DNA of 64,000 nucleotides from CAIVVT01 sp963757265 (GCA_963757265.1 CAVWRA010000012.1:759055-823054); one strand, 5' to 3'. Shown: positions 43,787-53,193, counted from the stretch's first letter. Translations and numbers: made by a program. Notes: generated by a model from the letters alone, not told the origin.

Positions 43787-44447
43787 ATGCCTGTTGGAAA
43801 CCCGCGCTGTCACCAAGAGTTTCGACAACGGACGCATTCAGGCCCTGCGCGGCGTCGATCTGCAGGTGCAGGCCGGTGAATTCGTCGCGATCAGCGGTCC
43901 CAGCGGCAGCGGGAAATCGACTCTGCTGCAGCTCCTGGGCGGCTTGGATGTGCCCACCAGCGGCGAAGTTCTGTTCCAGGGCGTCAGCCTCTCCAATTCC
44001 TTCGATCTGGATGCCTACCGCTCGCGCCAGGTCGGTTTTGTCTTCCAGTCCTTCCACCTGTTACCCACGCTCCGGGTTCTGGCCAATGTGCAGATCCCGA
44101 TGTTCGAAACCTCGCTCACCGCCCGCCAGCGTGAGGACAAGGCCGCCGCGCTGCTCCAGGAGATGGGCCTCGGCCACCGCCTGCGGCAGCTTCCCAATGA
44201 GCTCTCCGCCGGGGAGCGCCAGCGCGTCGCCATCGCCCGCAGCCTGGCCAACGATCCGCGGATTCTGCTGGCCGACGAGCCCACCGGTAACCTCGACAGC
44301 GAGAACTCCGCCATGATTATGGATCTCCTGACCGGCATCCAGGCGCAGCACAACATGACTCTGATCGTGATCACCCACGATCCCGACATCGCGCGCAGCG
44401 CGCAGCGGGACATCCGCATCCGCGACGGCCGCATCTGGTCTCCGTAA
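43779..44447 (+). CDS. ABC transporter ATP-binding protein, LolD/MacB-type
   Basis: 222 residues from a GTG. Walker A GPSGSGKS (residues 40-47), Q-loop in GFVFQSFHLLPTL, signature ELSAGERQRVAIARSLAND (about 141-), Walker B with catalytic Glu ILLADEPTGNLDSEN, and the H-loop His in VITHDPDIA. It energises the adjacent permease. Normal length for the LolD group. Confidence 0.93.
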   Translation: MSECLLETRAVTKSFDNGRIQALRGVDLQVQAGEFVAISGPSGSGKSTLLQLLGGLDVPTSGEVLFQGVSLSNSFDLDAYRSRQVGFVFQSFHLLPTLRVLANVQIPMFETSLTARQREDKAAALLQEMGLGHRLRQLPNELSAGERQRVAIARSLANDPRILLADEPTGNLDSENSAMIMDLLTGIQAQHNMTLIVITHDPDIARSAQRDIRIRDGRIWSP

Positions 44448-44449
44448 TC

Positions 44450-45220
44450 ATGCGTCTGCGCTGCGCATTCCTCTGGTTGGCATTCGCTTGCCCGCTGCTC
44501 GCGGCGCAAGCTTCCGCCGCCCCCTCCCTCACAGCGCTGCTGGCCCGTGTGCGCGCCGTCCGCGATGCCGCCGATTTCCGCGCCACCGGTCGTCTCGTCT
44601 CGGTCCTCCCCTCCGGCCAGCGCAAAAACTACCAGCTTGCGCTGCGCGCCCGCTCCTTCGCCGGCGTGCTCAACTTGTTCTGCGAGGTCACCGATCCCCC
44701 CGCGGCCCGCGTCCGTCTACTGCTGGAGAGCCGCCCCTCCGGAGACAGCTTGATCCGCCTTGGCCATGCCGGCGACGCCGCGCTCCAGGAGCTGCCCTTC
44801 GAACGCTGGGGCGAGGCCTTGCTGGGGACGGCGTTTTCTTACGAAGATCTGCTGGACACCCAGTTTCTGTGGCGCAACCAGATCCTGGTCGGGGAGACGC
44901 GCTATGGCGCCCGCGATTGCTCCATCCTGCGCAGCACGCCCGGCCCGGCCGACAGCACCCATTACTCCTCCGTCACCACCTTGCTCGACCGCGCCAGCGC
45001 CTTTCCGGTAAGAATCGAGAAGACCCTCCGGCTCTCGGGGTCCGTCAAGGAGTTCCTCTACTACGGCCTGCGTCAATCGAAAGGCGTGTGGTCCGCCAGC
45101 CAGATCGAGTGCCGCGTCCAGGGCCAGCCCGGCTCCTCCCTGCTGATCGTCTCCCGCGGCGCCGAGAAGGCCAGCCTCTCGGCCCGCGAATTCGATTCCG
45201 CCTTGCTCATACGGCCATGA
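44450..45220 (+). CDS. LolA-like outer-membrane lipoprotein-sorting protein
   Basis: 256 residues, starting two bases after the ATPase stop. Signal peptide about 1-24 (ACPLLAAQASA). The rest has the LolA-like pattern of short beta strands: LLARVRAVRDAADFRATGRL, VLNLFCEVTDPPAARVRLLL and RYGARDCSILRSTPG. Such periplasmic proteins often accompany MacB-like transporters. With the two preceding genes it makes a three-gene export or lipoprotein-trafficking unit. Confidence 0.75.
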   Translation: MRLRCAFLWLAFACPLLAAQASAAPSLTALLARVRAVRDAADFRATGRLVSVLPSGQRKNYQLALRARSFAGVLNLFCEVTDPPAARVRLLLESRPSGDSLIRLGHAGDAALQELPFERWGEALLGTAFSYEDLLDTQFLWRNQILVGETRYGARDCSILRSTPGPADSTHYSSVTTLLDRASAFPVRIEKTLRLSGSVKEFLYYGLRQSKGVWSASQIECRVQGQPGSSLLIVSRGAEKASLSAREFDSALLIRP

Positions 45221-45281
45221 CGATGCGCACTCCACCCCCCACGCCCGCGCGCCCTGGCCCCGATCGCAGGAGCGGCTCCCG

Positions 45282-46301
45282 ATGACTCTCGCCGCCTGGC
45301 TGGCCGCCGTTCTGGCGGCGCTGATTCTCGCCGGCCTGTTTTATCAATGGCACGGCCTGCGCCGCGACTTGCTTCTGTGCCCCCCGCCGGGACGCATGAT
45401 CGACATCGGCGGCCGGCAGTTGCACTTGTATGAAATGGGCGCGGGCGACCCGGTCGTGATTTTCGAGGCCGGCATCTCCGCCACCAGCCTCAACTGGCGC
45501 CACATCCAGCACTCCCTGGCCGGCTGCATGCGCGTCGTCGCCTATGATCGCGGCGGCCTCGGATGGAGTGATCCCTGCGCCACGCCCCGCACTCCCTTTC
45601 ACATCGCCTGCGAGCTCCGCGCCCTGCTCCGGGCCGCCGGCGTCGAGCCCCCCTATGTGCTGGTCGCGCACTCCTTCGGGGCCTTGGTCGTGCGCCGCTA
45701 CTCGCTCCTGTTTCCCGCTGAGGTCGCCGGATTGGTCCTCGTGGACCCGTTGCAGCCCGAACAATGGGCCTGTCTGTCGCCGCAGCAACGCCGCATGCTG
45801 GCGCTCGGCCGGCGCCTGTGCCGCCGTGCGGCCATGTTGGCCCACCTCGGCCTCGTGCGCCTGGCCGTGGCTTCGTTCAAGGCCGGCTCGCGTCTGCTGC
45901 CTCTGGTGATTGACAAAGCCGCCGGCGTCCGCGGCTCCAGTGTCATGGACCGCCTGATCGGCGAGGTCGGCAAGATGCCCCGCGAAGTCTGGCCCATGGT
46001 CACGGCCCACTGGAGCGCTCCCAAGTCCTTCCACGGCATCGCCGCGCATCTCGAGGCTCTGCCCGACAGCGCCAGCGAAATGCTCGATGCCGCTCCACTC
46101 CAGGGCATCCCCGTCACCGTGCTCACCGCCGGCCGCAATGGGCCCGTCTCCGCGGAGTCGATCCAGGCTCTTTCCAGCCACGTGCGCCACATCGTCGCCC
46201 ACGACAGCGGCCACTGGATTCATCTCGACCAGCCCGATCTCGTCGTCAACGCCGTGCGCCATCTCGTCGAGCACGCTCGTTCACTCGACGCCCGCGCCTG
46301 A
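45282..46301 (+). CDS. Alpha/beta hydrolase with N-terminal membrane anchor
   Basis: 339 residues. One membrane helix at residues 3-22. The hydrolase core has VVIFEAGISATSLNW (oxyanion region), AYDRGGLGWSD, the nucleophile elbow LVAHSFGALVV (Ser131) and the catalytic His in HDSGHWIHLDQPDLV. Probably an esterase or lipase-like enzyme; substrate unknown. It follows the LolA-like gene by about 60 bases and may be co-transcribed. Confidence 0.88.
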   Translation: MTLAAWLAAVLAALILAGLFYQWHGLRRDLLLCPPPGRMIDIGGRQLHLYEMGAGDPVVIFEAGISATSLNWRHIQHSLAGCMRVVAYDRGGLGWSDPCATPRTPFHIACELRALLRAAGVEPPYVLVAHSFGALVVRRYSLLFPAEVAGLVLVDPLQPEQWACLSPQQRRMLALGRRLCRRAAMLAHLGLVRLAVASFKAGSRLLPLVIDKAAGVRGSSVMDRLIGEVGKMPREVWPMVTAHWSAPKSFHGIAAHLEALPDSASEMLDAAPLQGIPVTVLTAGRNGPVSAESIQALSSHVRHIVAHDSGHWIHLDQPDLVVNAVRHLVEHARSLDARA

Positions 46302-46355
46302 CCCGCCGCCGGCCAGCCCCGCTGGCGTTGCGTGGGAATGCCCGCCCCGCTCTGC

Positions 46356-46817
46356 TCACCACTCTGGAATGCGCGACACCGCCTCGGCGCATAGCGTCTC
46401 GAGCATCGCCCGCCGCTCCAGCCTTAAGCCCGGCTTCTGCAATCCCGTCCCGAACTCCTCGGCCGCTTCCGGCCAGCGCTCGCCCCGCATCAGCACCAGC
46501 CCCAGCAACAGGTGCGGCTCCGCCGAATCCGGCTCCAGCCGGATCGCCTCGTGGCACCACGTCTCAACCACGCGCGAGTCCCGGCACGCAAACCCCAGCC
46601 ACGCCATCCTCAGCGCCGTGCGCGCGTCCTCCTGCCCCCGCGCCACCTCCTCCTCCAGGCTCCGGTACGCCTGGTCGAACCGCCCCTCCATCATCTGACG
46701 CTCCGCCTCGCCGCTCTCCGCGCCGCTCTCGGCCGCGTTGAATTCGTCGTTCTCGCAGATCGCGCACACCGGCTCGGTATCCGGTCGCGGCATTAGACAC
46801 AAGCTGCAGTTTTTCAT
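46356..46817 (-). CDS. Small zinc-ribbon plus TPR protein of unknown function
   Basis: 153 residues. The N-terminus has two CxxC pairs (CSLC and CAIC about 12 residues apart), a likely zinc ribbon; after an acidic linker, TPR-like helices follow (WCHEAIRLEPDSAEPHLLLG, RWPEAAEEFGTGL). It is divergent from cydA and converges on the hydrolase gene. TGATAA stands six bases before the ATG, so the message may be leaderless. Confidence 0.65.
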   Translation of the reverse strand: MKNCSLCLMPRPDTEPVCAICENDEFNAAESGAESGEAERQMMEGRFDQAYRSLEEEVARGQEDARTALRMAWLGFACRDSRVVETWCHEAIRLEPDSAEPHLLLGLVLMRGERWPEAAEEFGTGLQKPGLRLERRAMLETLCAEAVSRIPEW

Positions 46818-46931
46818 TGCGCGTTATCACCCACTCCGGCCGGTATCCTGCATGCCAGTCTCCCCAATTCCCCTGCCGCCTGCAACGTCCGGTTTGGCAT
46901 GTGAAATGATATTTGATATTCAGGCTGTATC

Positions 46932-48275
46932 ATGGACACCGCACTCGCGCTGCATCGCTTTCACTTTGCATTTACCGTCACCTTCCACTACCTGTTCGTG
47001 CAACTCACCCTGGGGCTCGGCTTCCTGATCTTCCTCTTCAAGACCCTGGCGCTGATCAGGAAGGACGAGCACTACAACGATTGTGCGCGCTTCTGGGCCC
47101 GCATCTTCGCCGTCAACTTCGCCCTCGGCGTCGTCACCGGCATCCCCATGGAGTTCCAGTTCGGCACCAACTGGTCGCGCTTCTCGCGCGACGCCGGCGC
47201 GGTCATCGGCCAAACCCTCGGCATGGAGGGCGTCTATACCTTCTTCCTCGAAAGCACCTTCCTCGGCTTCCTCCTCTATGGGGAGAAGATGCTCGGCCGG
47301 CTCGGCCACTGGGGCGCCGCCGCCGCCGTCTGGATCGGCTCCTGGATGTCCGGCTATCTGATCGTCGCCACCGACGCCTGGATGCAGCGCCCGGTCGGCT
47401 ATCGCCTCGACCCCGCCGGCAAGATCCTCCTCACCAGTTGGTGGTCGCTGGTTTTCAATGACTGGGCCTTCTGGCAATGGACCCACGCCATTCTCGGCGG
47501 CATCGTCACCGCCTGCTTCGTCGTGGCCGGCATCGGTGCTTTCTATCTGACTCTCGGCAAGTCCCAGCAATACGCCCGCACTTTCCTGCGTGTCGGCGTC
47601 GTCGCCGGCCTACTCGCCGCCGTTCTTACCGCCTTCCCAGCCGGCGACCAGCAGGGCCGCCTCGTGGCGCGCCACCAGCCCGTGGCCCTGGCCGCCATGG
47701 AGGGCCATTTCACCACCGGACCCTCCGCGCCCGTCGCCATCCTGGGCCAGCCCGATGTCAACCAGCGCCGCCTCGACAATCCGTTCATCGTCCCCGGTGC
47801 GCTCAGCTTCATCATCTACGGCAACTGGAGCCAATCGGTCACCGGCCTCGTCGATTATCCCCGCGACACGTGGCCCGACAACATCCCGCTGCTCTACTAC
47901 TGCTTCCACATCATGGTCGGCCTGGGCACGCTCTTCATCCTGCTCTTGGCCCTCGCCGCGCTGCAGCTCTGGCGCGGCAAGCTCTATGAAACCAAGCTCC
48001 TGCTGTGGGCGCTGATGCTCTTCATGCCCTTGCCTTATGTCGCCAACACCGCCGGCTGGATCACTGCCGAAGTGGGACGCCAGCCCTGGCTGATCTACGG
48101 TTTGATGCGCACCGCCGCCGGCATCTCGCCGCACGTTTCCAGCGGCAATACCCTGTTCACGCTGCTCGGTTTCATGGGCATGTACACCTTGCTGTTCATG
48201 CTCGGCCTGTTCCTGATCTGGCGCATCCTCGACCAGGGTCCGCAATTCGTGCCCCCGCCCGCGCCGCGCGACTGA
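46932..48275 (+). CDS. cydA: Cytochrome bd ubiquinol oxidase subunit I
   Basis: 447 residues with about nine membrane helices. It shows the conserved N-terminal His region (LHRFHFAFTVTFHYLFVQL), GMEGVYTFFLESTFLGF with the conserved Glu residues, a short Q-loop around GDQQGRLVARHQPVALAAME, and the C-terminal NTAGWITAEVGRQPWLIYG. Together with CydB it forms a high-affinity, non-proton-pumping quinol oxidase. The short Q-loop places it with the non-enterobacterial group. No ribosome-binding site is seen. Confidence 0.95.
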   Translation: MDTALALHRFHFAFTVTFHYLFVQLTLGLGFLIFLFKTLALIRKDEHYNDCARFWARIFAVNFALGVVTGIPMEFQFGTNWSRFSRDAGAVIGQTLGMEGVYTFFLESTFLGFLLYGEKMLGRLGHWGAAAAVWIGSWMSGYLIVATDAWMQRPVGYRLDPAGKILLTSWWSLVFNDWAFWQWTHAILGGIVTACFVVAGIGAFYLTLGKSQQYARTFLRVGVVAGLLAAVLTAFPAGDQQGRLVARHQPVALAAMEGHFTTGPSAPVAILGQPDVNQRRLDNPFIVPGALSFIIYGNWSQSVTGLVDYPRDTWPDNIPLLYYCFHIMVGLGTLFILLLALAALQLWRGKLYETKLLLWALMLFMPLPYVANTAGWITAEVGRQPWLIYGLMRTAAGISPHVSSGNTLFTLLGFMGMYTLLFMLGLFLIWRILDQGPQFVPPPAPRD

Positions 48276-48321
48276 GGCCTGTGTCACCCGTCAATTCAAC
48301 TAGGAGACGAATCAAATCGCC

Positions 48322-49365
48322 ATGCTGCCCATCATCTGGTTCTGCATCGTCGCCGTCATGGTCGCGCTCTACGTCGTGCTGGACGGCTTTGACCTCGGCG
48401 CCGGCATCGTCCACCTCTGCGTCGCCCGCAACGACGAGGAGCGCCGCGCCGTCATCTCCTCCATCGGGCCCGTCTGGGATGGCAACGAGGTCTGGCTCCT
48501 GGCCGGCGGCGGCGCGCTCTATTTCGCCTTCCCGGCCCTCTACGCCTCCTCCTTCAGCGGCTTCTACCTGCCGTTGATGATGGTGCTCTGGCTGCTCATC
48601 TTGCGCGGGTCCGCCATCGAGTTCCGCAACCAGATGAGGAACCGCGTCTGGGTCCCCTTCTGGGATGTCGTCTTCTCTCTGGCCAGCGCCCTGCTCGCCA
48701 TCTTCTTTGGCGCCGCTCTCGGCAACGTCGTCCGCGGCGTCCCGCTGGATGCCAACCACGAGTTCTTCCTGCCCTTGTGGACCAATTTCCAGCCCGGCCG
48801 CAGTGCTGGCATTCTCGACTGGTACACCGTCCTGGTGGGCCTCTTCGCCTTCTTCACCCTGACCCTCCACGGCGCGCTGTGGATCAACCTCAAAACCACC
48901 GGCGAGCTCCAGGCCCGCGCCCGCCGCGTCGCCCGCCTGGCCTGGCTCCTGGTCGCCGCCCTGACCATCGTCGTGAGCTTCGCGAGCTTCGCCTTGCAGC
49001 CCAATCTCGCCCGCAGCTTCTCCTCCATGCCTGCCGGCCTCGTCTTCCCCGCGCTCGCCCTGGCCGGCCTCGCGGGCATGTTGTTTTTCCTGGTGCACGC
49101 CCGCGAGTGCCAGGCCTTCCTGTCCTCCTGCCTGTACATCATCGGCATGCTGACCAGTGTCGTCTTCGGCGTATTCCCCAATGTCCTGCCGGCCAACTCC
49201 GACCCGCAATTCAGCCTCACCGTCACCAACGCCTCGGCGCCCGAATTCGGCCTGCGCGTCGGCCTGTGGTGGTTCGTGCCCGGCATCCTCCTCGCCGCCG
49301 TCTATTTCACCTTTCTCTACCGCCGCTTCGCCGGTAAGGTCAGCCTCGAGGGCGGCGGCCACTAA
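48322..49365 (+). CDS. cydB: Cytochrome bd ubiquinol oxidase subunit II
   Basis: 347 residues, about eight membrane helices. Diagnostic segment near the N-terminus: YVVLDGFDLGAGIVHL followed by SIGPVWDGNEVWLLAGGGAL. It begins 46 bases after cydA. No small cydX-like frame was noticed after it. Cytochrome bd is resistant to NO and works at low oxygen, which fits a microaerobic soil life. Confidence 0.95.
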   Translation: MLPIIWFCIVAVMVALYVVLDGFDLGAGIVHLCVARNDEERRAVISSIGPVWDGNEVWLLAGGGALYFAFPALYASSFSGFYLPLMMVLWLLILRGSAIEFRNQMRNRVWVPFWDVVFSLASALLAIFFGAALGNVVRGVPLDANHEFFLPLWTNFQPGRSAGILDWYTVLVGLFAFFTLTLHGALWINLKTTGELQARARRVARLAWLLVAALTIVVSFASFALQPNLARSFSSMPAGLVFPALALAGLAGMLFFLVHARECQAFLSSCLYIIGMLTSVVFGVFPNVLPANSDPQFSLTVTNASAPEFGLRVGLWWFVPGILLAAVYFTFLYRRFAGKVSLEGGGH

Positions 49366-49514
49366 CAGGCCGTTTCCAGCTGTAAGACGCGTCCCCTCAT
49401 CATTGGGGACACTCCTCGCCGTGCCCCGTTTGGCCCGGCGCCAGCTGGGGAATGCGCTAGATGCGCGTGGCAGACTTCAACACAGTTGCTTCGGGACGCA
49501 AGGATGAAATGCAG

Positions 49515-49784
49515 CTATCTCCGCGTGTGCTTGTAAACATCCCCGCGCGGAAGAATTGCATCGACGAGAATCTCATTCGGCCCGACCCGGAATAGAATCC
49601 GCAAGTGACCAACGCGGACCTTTCGTTCTGTTCCCCTGTTCACGAGATGATCGGAGAATTCAATCGGGTTCCTTTGCGCATCGCGCAACGCTTCCTCGAT
49701 GCGCCTCCTGGTATCGCTGTCCAGGCGCTTCAGGTAGCTTGCGGCTTGCTGGCTAAGCTTAAAGGTGGGAATGGGGTCGCTCAG
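49515..49784 (-). CDS. RelE/ParE-family toxin with a non-standard (CTG) start
   Basis: 89 residues if read from CTG at 49784, which overlaps the stop of the upstream gene as CTGA; a TAG lies three codons upstream in frame, and no ATG, GTG or TTG is available at the right place. The sequence has the RelE-type core: KLSQQAASYLKRLDSDTRRR, then RKVRVGHLRILFRVGPNEIL and ILPRGDVYKHTRR at the end. Basic residues and the terminal YK-R pattern resemble mRNA-cleaving toxins. Coupling to the upstream gene suggests a toxin-antitoxin pair with the antitoxin translated first. Confidence 0.7.
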   Translation of the reverse strand: MSDPIPTFKLSQQAASYLKRLDSDTRRRIEEALRDAQRNPIEFSDHLVNRGTERKVRVGHLRILFRVGPNEILVDAILPRGDVYKHTRR

Positions 49785-50284
49785 AAGAGTCTATCCATCA
49801 CTTCAAACTCGCCGCGCTCAATCTGACTGCGGCCCTCATCGATCGCCTTTAGAACCTCAGGGTCGATTGACATCTCCAGTGCTTCCAGGTAGTCAGCGAT
49901 ATATTCACCGCGAGATCCAATCACCCCCAGGGGAGCGCCGGTCAGGGAGCGATTCATCAAGCCCTTGCGCTTCGCAGCGTGGATCAGATCCTCAATGGAC
50001 CGCAGAAGTTCGCGAAGATTTGAAATGTGAGTCCGGACGAACTCCTCGCTGATGACTCCATCCGGAGCTTCGGAAATCGACTTCAGCATCGTGCTAATCG
50101 TCTTGAGATCGCGGCTCGCCTTCCACAGGCCATTCAAGAGCCCAATCAGTCCAAACTGCCGCTTCACAGCCTCCTGAGCGCGCAGCAGAGCCGCCATGGT
50201 CTCATGGAACAGAATCTGCCACTGGTCAAGCGCAAGGGTCATGCTCAATGGGCTCATGGAGTTGCTCGGGGAATATATCGACAC
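49781..50284 (-). CDS. Unrecognised helical protein, probable antitoxin partner of the RelE-like toxin
   Basis: Up to 167 residues (GTG at 50284; ATGs at 50257 and 50242 are alternatives). Residues about 20-120 are helical, without a recognised domain. The last 35 residues (ALEMSIDPEVLKAIDEGRSQ and IERGEFEVMDRLF) resemble the short amphipathic tails by which antitoxins wrap RelE/ParE toxins. The stop overlaps the toxin start. TATATT about 14 bases upstream of the ATG at 50257 could be a -10. No DNA-binding motif is obvious, which is unusual for an antitoxin. Confidence 0.55.
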   Translation of the reverse strand: MSIYSPSNSMSPLSMTLALDQWQILFHETMAALLRAQEAVKRQFGLIGLLNGLWKASRDLKTISTMLKSISEAPDGVISEEFVRTHISNLRELLRSIEDLIHAAKRKGLMNRSLTGAPLGVIGSRGEYIADYLEALEMSIDPEVLKAIDEGRSQIERGEFEVMDRLF

Positions 50285-50489
50285 TCCCCGGTTAGGAGTT
50301 TAGCACATGCTCAGCCCTTCAGCAGCTGCGATACGCTCCAACCGGGATCGGCGATTCCCGCTGCATCGCGGGCGTTATCCGCAACGTCTTGTGAACCCGG
50401 CAGAAGTTGGAATGGGCAAAGCGCAGGCGGAGCGTAACCCAGAGATTCTCCCGGTTCTTCAGACTTGCGGCGCCGTGTCACCAGCCCGG

Positions 50490-50495
50490 TACAAT
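50490..50495 (+). promoter_or_regulatory. Putative -10 element of the DsbA-like gene (leaderless)
   Basis: TACAAT, seven bases before the ATG at 50503. It overlaps the earlier ATG at 50494, which therefore cannot be the start if this promoter is used. Confidence 0.5.
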
Positions 50496-50502
50496 GAAAA
50501 AC

Positions 50503-51453
50503 ATGAGGATCTTGCGTCTGGTCCTGATCGCCGGCGGCGTCCTGCTCTCGTCTCTGGCTCAGACTCCCGCCCCCAAAGCTGCGCCCGAGAAGACGGACCA
50601 TAAGTCCGCCTTCGACAAGCCGACCCTCGAGGCCTACATCCGCCACCTTCTGCTGTGGAATCCCCAGGTGAAAGTCGCCATCAGCGATCCCCAACCCGCC
50701 CCCGTCCGAGGCCTCAAAAAGGTCGTCGTCACCGGCAGCTATCAGCAGACCACGGTCGACGAGGTCTTCTATGTCTCCGACGACGGCCGGAAGATCTTAC
50801 GCGGCTTTGTTTACGACATCGCTCAGAGCCCCTTCGAAGAGCAGTTGAAGAAGCTCAAAACCGACCTCTCTCCGAGCCTCGGTACCCCCGGCGCCAAAGT
50901 TGTCCTCGTTGTCTTCACCGACTTTCAGTGCCCCCACTGCCGCGAATTCGCCAAGACCCTGCGCGAGAACCTGGTGAAGACCTATCCGGCCGAGGTCCGG
51001 CTCTACCTTAAGGAATTCCCGATCGAGTCCATCCATCCCTGGGCCAAGGCCTCCGCCATCGCCGGCCGTTGCGTCTATCGCCAGGACGCGTCGGCCTTCT
51101 GGGACTATCACGACTTCGTCTTTGACAACCAGGACTCCATGACCCCGGAGAACTTGAAGGACAAGGTCCTCGAATGGGCCGCTGCCAAGGGCCTTGACAC
51201 GCTGCAGCTCGGCCAGTGCATCGCTAATCGCGCCACCGAGGCCGACATCGACCGCAACATCGCCGAGGCCCGCGCGCTGGGCATCAATCAAACCCCCTCG
51301 ATCTTCATCAACGGCCGCCCGCTCGCCGGCGCCATCCCCTGGGAGACGCTCAAGGTTTACATCGACGCCGCGCTCGATTACGCCAAAAAGACCGGCGCGG
51401 AAGCCGAGGAGTGCTGCTCCATCAGCTTGCCCGGTGTTCCAGCCAAGAAATGA
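50503..51453 (+). CDS. DsbA-family thiol oxidoreductase (thioredoxin fold), exported
   Basis: 316 residues from the ATG at 50503. Signal peptide about 1-18. Residues about 30-115 form an N-terminal alpha/beta domain, followed by a thioredoxin/DsbA domain with VVFTDFQCPHCREFAKTL (redox pair Cys143 and Cys146) and the cis-Pro loop NQTPSIFINGRPLAG. CPHC is the DsbA-type active site, which favours oxidation of substrates in the periplasm. In the vicinity of the multiheme cytochromes a role in cytochrome maturation is conceivable, but unproven. Confidence 0.88.
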   Translation: MRILRLVLIAGGVLLSSLAQTPAPKAAPEKTDHKSAFDKPTLEAYIRHLLLWNPQVKVAISDPQPAPVRGLKKVVVTGSYQQTTVDEVFYVSDDGRKILRGFVYDIAQSPFEEQLKKLKTDLSPSLGTPGAKVVLVVFTDFQCPHCREFAKTLRENLVKTYPAEVRLYLKEFPIESIHPWAKASAIAGRCVYRQDASAFWDYHDFVFDNQDSMTPENLKDKVLEWAAAKGLDTLQLGQCIANRATEADIDRNIAEARALGINQTPSIFINGRPLAGAIPWETLKVYIDAALDYAKKTGAEAEECCSISLPGVPAKK

Positions 51454-51567
51454 TCGCGCGCGCCTTGGCATGGCGCCATGGCGGACTGCGCACCGGCGCT
51501 GCCGCTCCCGCGGCTTCCAGCTCGGATTGCCCTATGGGAAGATACCTTCGAAGACCGGGAGGATGAC

Positions 51568-53193
51568 CTACTTTTTGGGCGGCGACATCTGCACCCGTTT
51601 CCCGGCGACGATCACTGAGAAGAGCGGGGCCTTGGAGGTTCCATCCACGCGAATGTGAAGAAAGGTGCCCGCGCCATTTTCTTCGAAGAAGCGATCGACG
51701 GGCTTCAGGGCTAACTTCTTCCAACCCGTCACTAACTGGGATACGGTGGCCTGTAACTTGAGAGTACCGGCGAACGCAAGGGCATCAGTATCCAAGTTAT
51801 AGCTGCCGGCCAGATCGATATCCGCCCCAGGGACTCCGAACGATAACTTGCTGAAGTTGATTGCGGCATTCTCCATATGAAACACGCCGGTCATATGCGA
51901 GACTGCCTGGCCGCCGGCCGGCTCGCCGGCGCGGCCCTGCGCCCGATTACTCAGAGCGTCAATCCGATCCTGAATCGTGGAATGGAGGAACTTGCCGTTC
52001 CGCACCGCGAAGCTGCCATTCAATTGCAGTTTTTCGCGGACCTTCGCCGTCAGCGGGGGGATGTCGATTTTCGTATTCAGCACCAGGCGGCCCTCCAGGA
52101 AAGGATCGCCTTTCAGGGCCAGGCGCAACACGTCGCGCAGATCGCCGCCGGGCATCGCCACATCGAGAGAGATGGCGTGGCGCTGGCCGGGCTCATGGCG
52201 GATGATGCCGCCGCGAGTGGTGAAACTCGACGAACCCAATGTCGCGACCACGGGCTGGAGAACGGTATTGCCGTTGGCGCCGTCGACCAGCACCGTAAAG
52301 CGGGCCGACAGCGGCACGGGGTTGCCTGCCGTGCGCAAGCGGAAATCCGGGACCGAGGCCTGGCCGTGCGCGGTAATGGCGGAGAGCTGGCCGTCGAAGC
52401 TGCCCGCGGACCACAGAGTGCCGGCGATGCCCGAGAAGACGCCCAGATCGGCTTTCTCAAAACGGTAGTTGCCGGCGAGAGAAGTGTCACCCGGCTCATC
52501 GGCGCGCCAGGGCCCGAATGTGCCGGTGGTGAGGATCTTGCCCGGGGGGTTGGAGATGGTGAGGGAAGCATCGTAATGCATGGATCCGCCGGCGGCGGCG
52601 GAATCGAGGCGCAGACTCTCGATCTCGAAGCGCAGCGCCGAGCGCTGCGGATTGGCGGGCTGAAGGACCATGCTGGCGTGCTGGATGGCGACTTTGCGGA
52701 TGACAACCTCAGGGTTTGAGAGGCCCGGCATGACGGCGGGCGCCGCAGCGGCGGGGGGCGGCGGGCGCCGGCTGGCGGCGTGGGGCGGTATCTGGATTGT
52801 CATCCCGTCCACAACGATGCGGGAGACGATTACCGGCGGATGGAGAAGCGATTCGAGGCTGACGTCGCAACGGAAATTCTGAATGACAAACAGGGGTGCC
52901 GGGCCGGGGCGGCCGCGGAGCCGCAGCGAGAGGCCCTGGCCTTCGGCGCGCGCGGTGATGCCGCGGCCGCGCGTGAGGAAGAGACGGAGCGCCGAGGTGC
53001 GGGGCAACTGCAGGTGCAGTGACTGAAGCTGCACATCGCTCTGGAAGCGCTGGCTGAGGTACAGAATCGCCGTCTGGCGGGCGAAAGGTTCGATGCGCGC
53101 GGCCACGAGCGACGCGGCGATGAGCAGAGCGGCCACCGACACAAGAGCCGCCAGGACGAGCGCAACGATCCAGTTCCGACGCCGAGCCGTCAT
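51568..53193 (-). CDS. AsmA-family envelope protein
   Basis: 541 residues; GGAGG precedes the ATG by about nine bases. One N-terminal membrane helix (about 9-32), then a long beta-rich periplasmic part with AsmA-like strands and an ending VDGTSKAPLFSVIVAGKRVQ. AsmA-family proteins are thought to help phospholipid transport and outer-membrane assembly. A Pro/Ala-rich insert occurs at about 140-160. It converges with the DsbA-like gene. Confidence 0.82.
   Translation of the reverse strand: MTARRRNWIVALVLAALVSVAALLIAASLVAARIEPFARQTAILYLSQRFQSDVQLQSLHLQLPRTSALRLFLTRGRGITARAEGQGLSLRLRGRPGPAPLFVIQNFRCDVSLESLLHPPVIVSRIVVDGMTIQIPPHAASRRPPPPAAAAPAVMPGLSNPEVVIRKVAIQHASMVLQPANPQRSALRFEIESLRLDSAAAGGSMHYDASLTISNPPGKILTTGTFGPWRADEPGDTSLAGNYRFEKADLGVFSGIAGTLWSAGSFDGQLSAITAHGQASVPDFRLRTAGNPVPLSARFTVLVDGANGNTVLQPVVATLGSSSFTTRGGIIRHEPGQRHAISLDVAMPGGDLRDVLRLALKGDPFLEGRLVLNTKIDIPPLTAKVREKLQLNGSFAVRNGKFLHSTIQDRIDALSNRAQGRAGEPAGGQAVSHMTGVFHMENAAINFSKLSFGVPGADIDLAGSYNLDTDALAFAGTLKLQATVSQLVTGWKKLALKPVDRFFEENGAGTFLHIRVDGTSKAPLFSVIVAGKRVQMSPPKK

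Noticed and set aside
49391..49410. GTCCCC / GGGGAC hairpin after cydB
   Set aside because: Could be a terminator but no T-tract follows; too weak to annotate.
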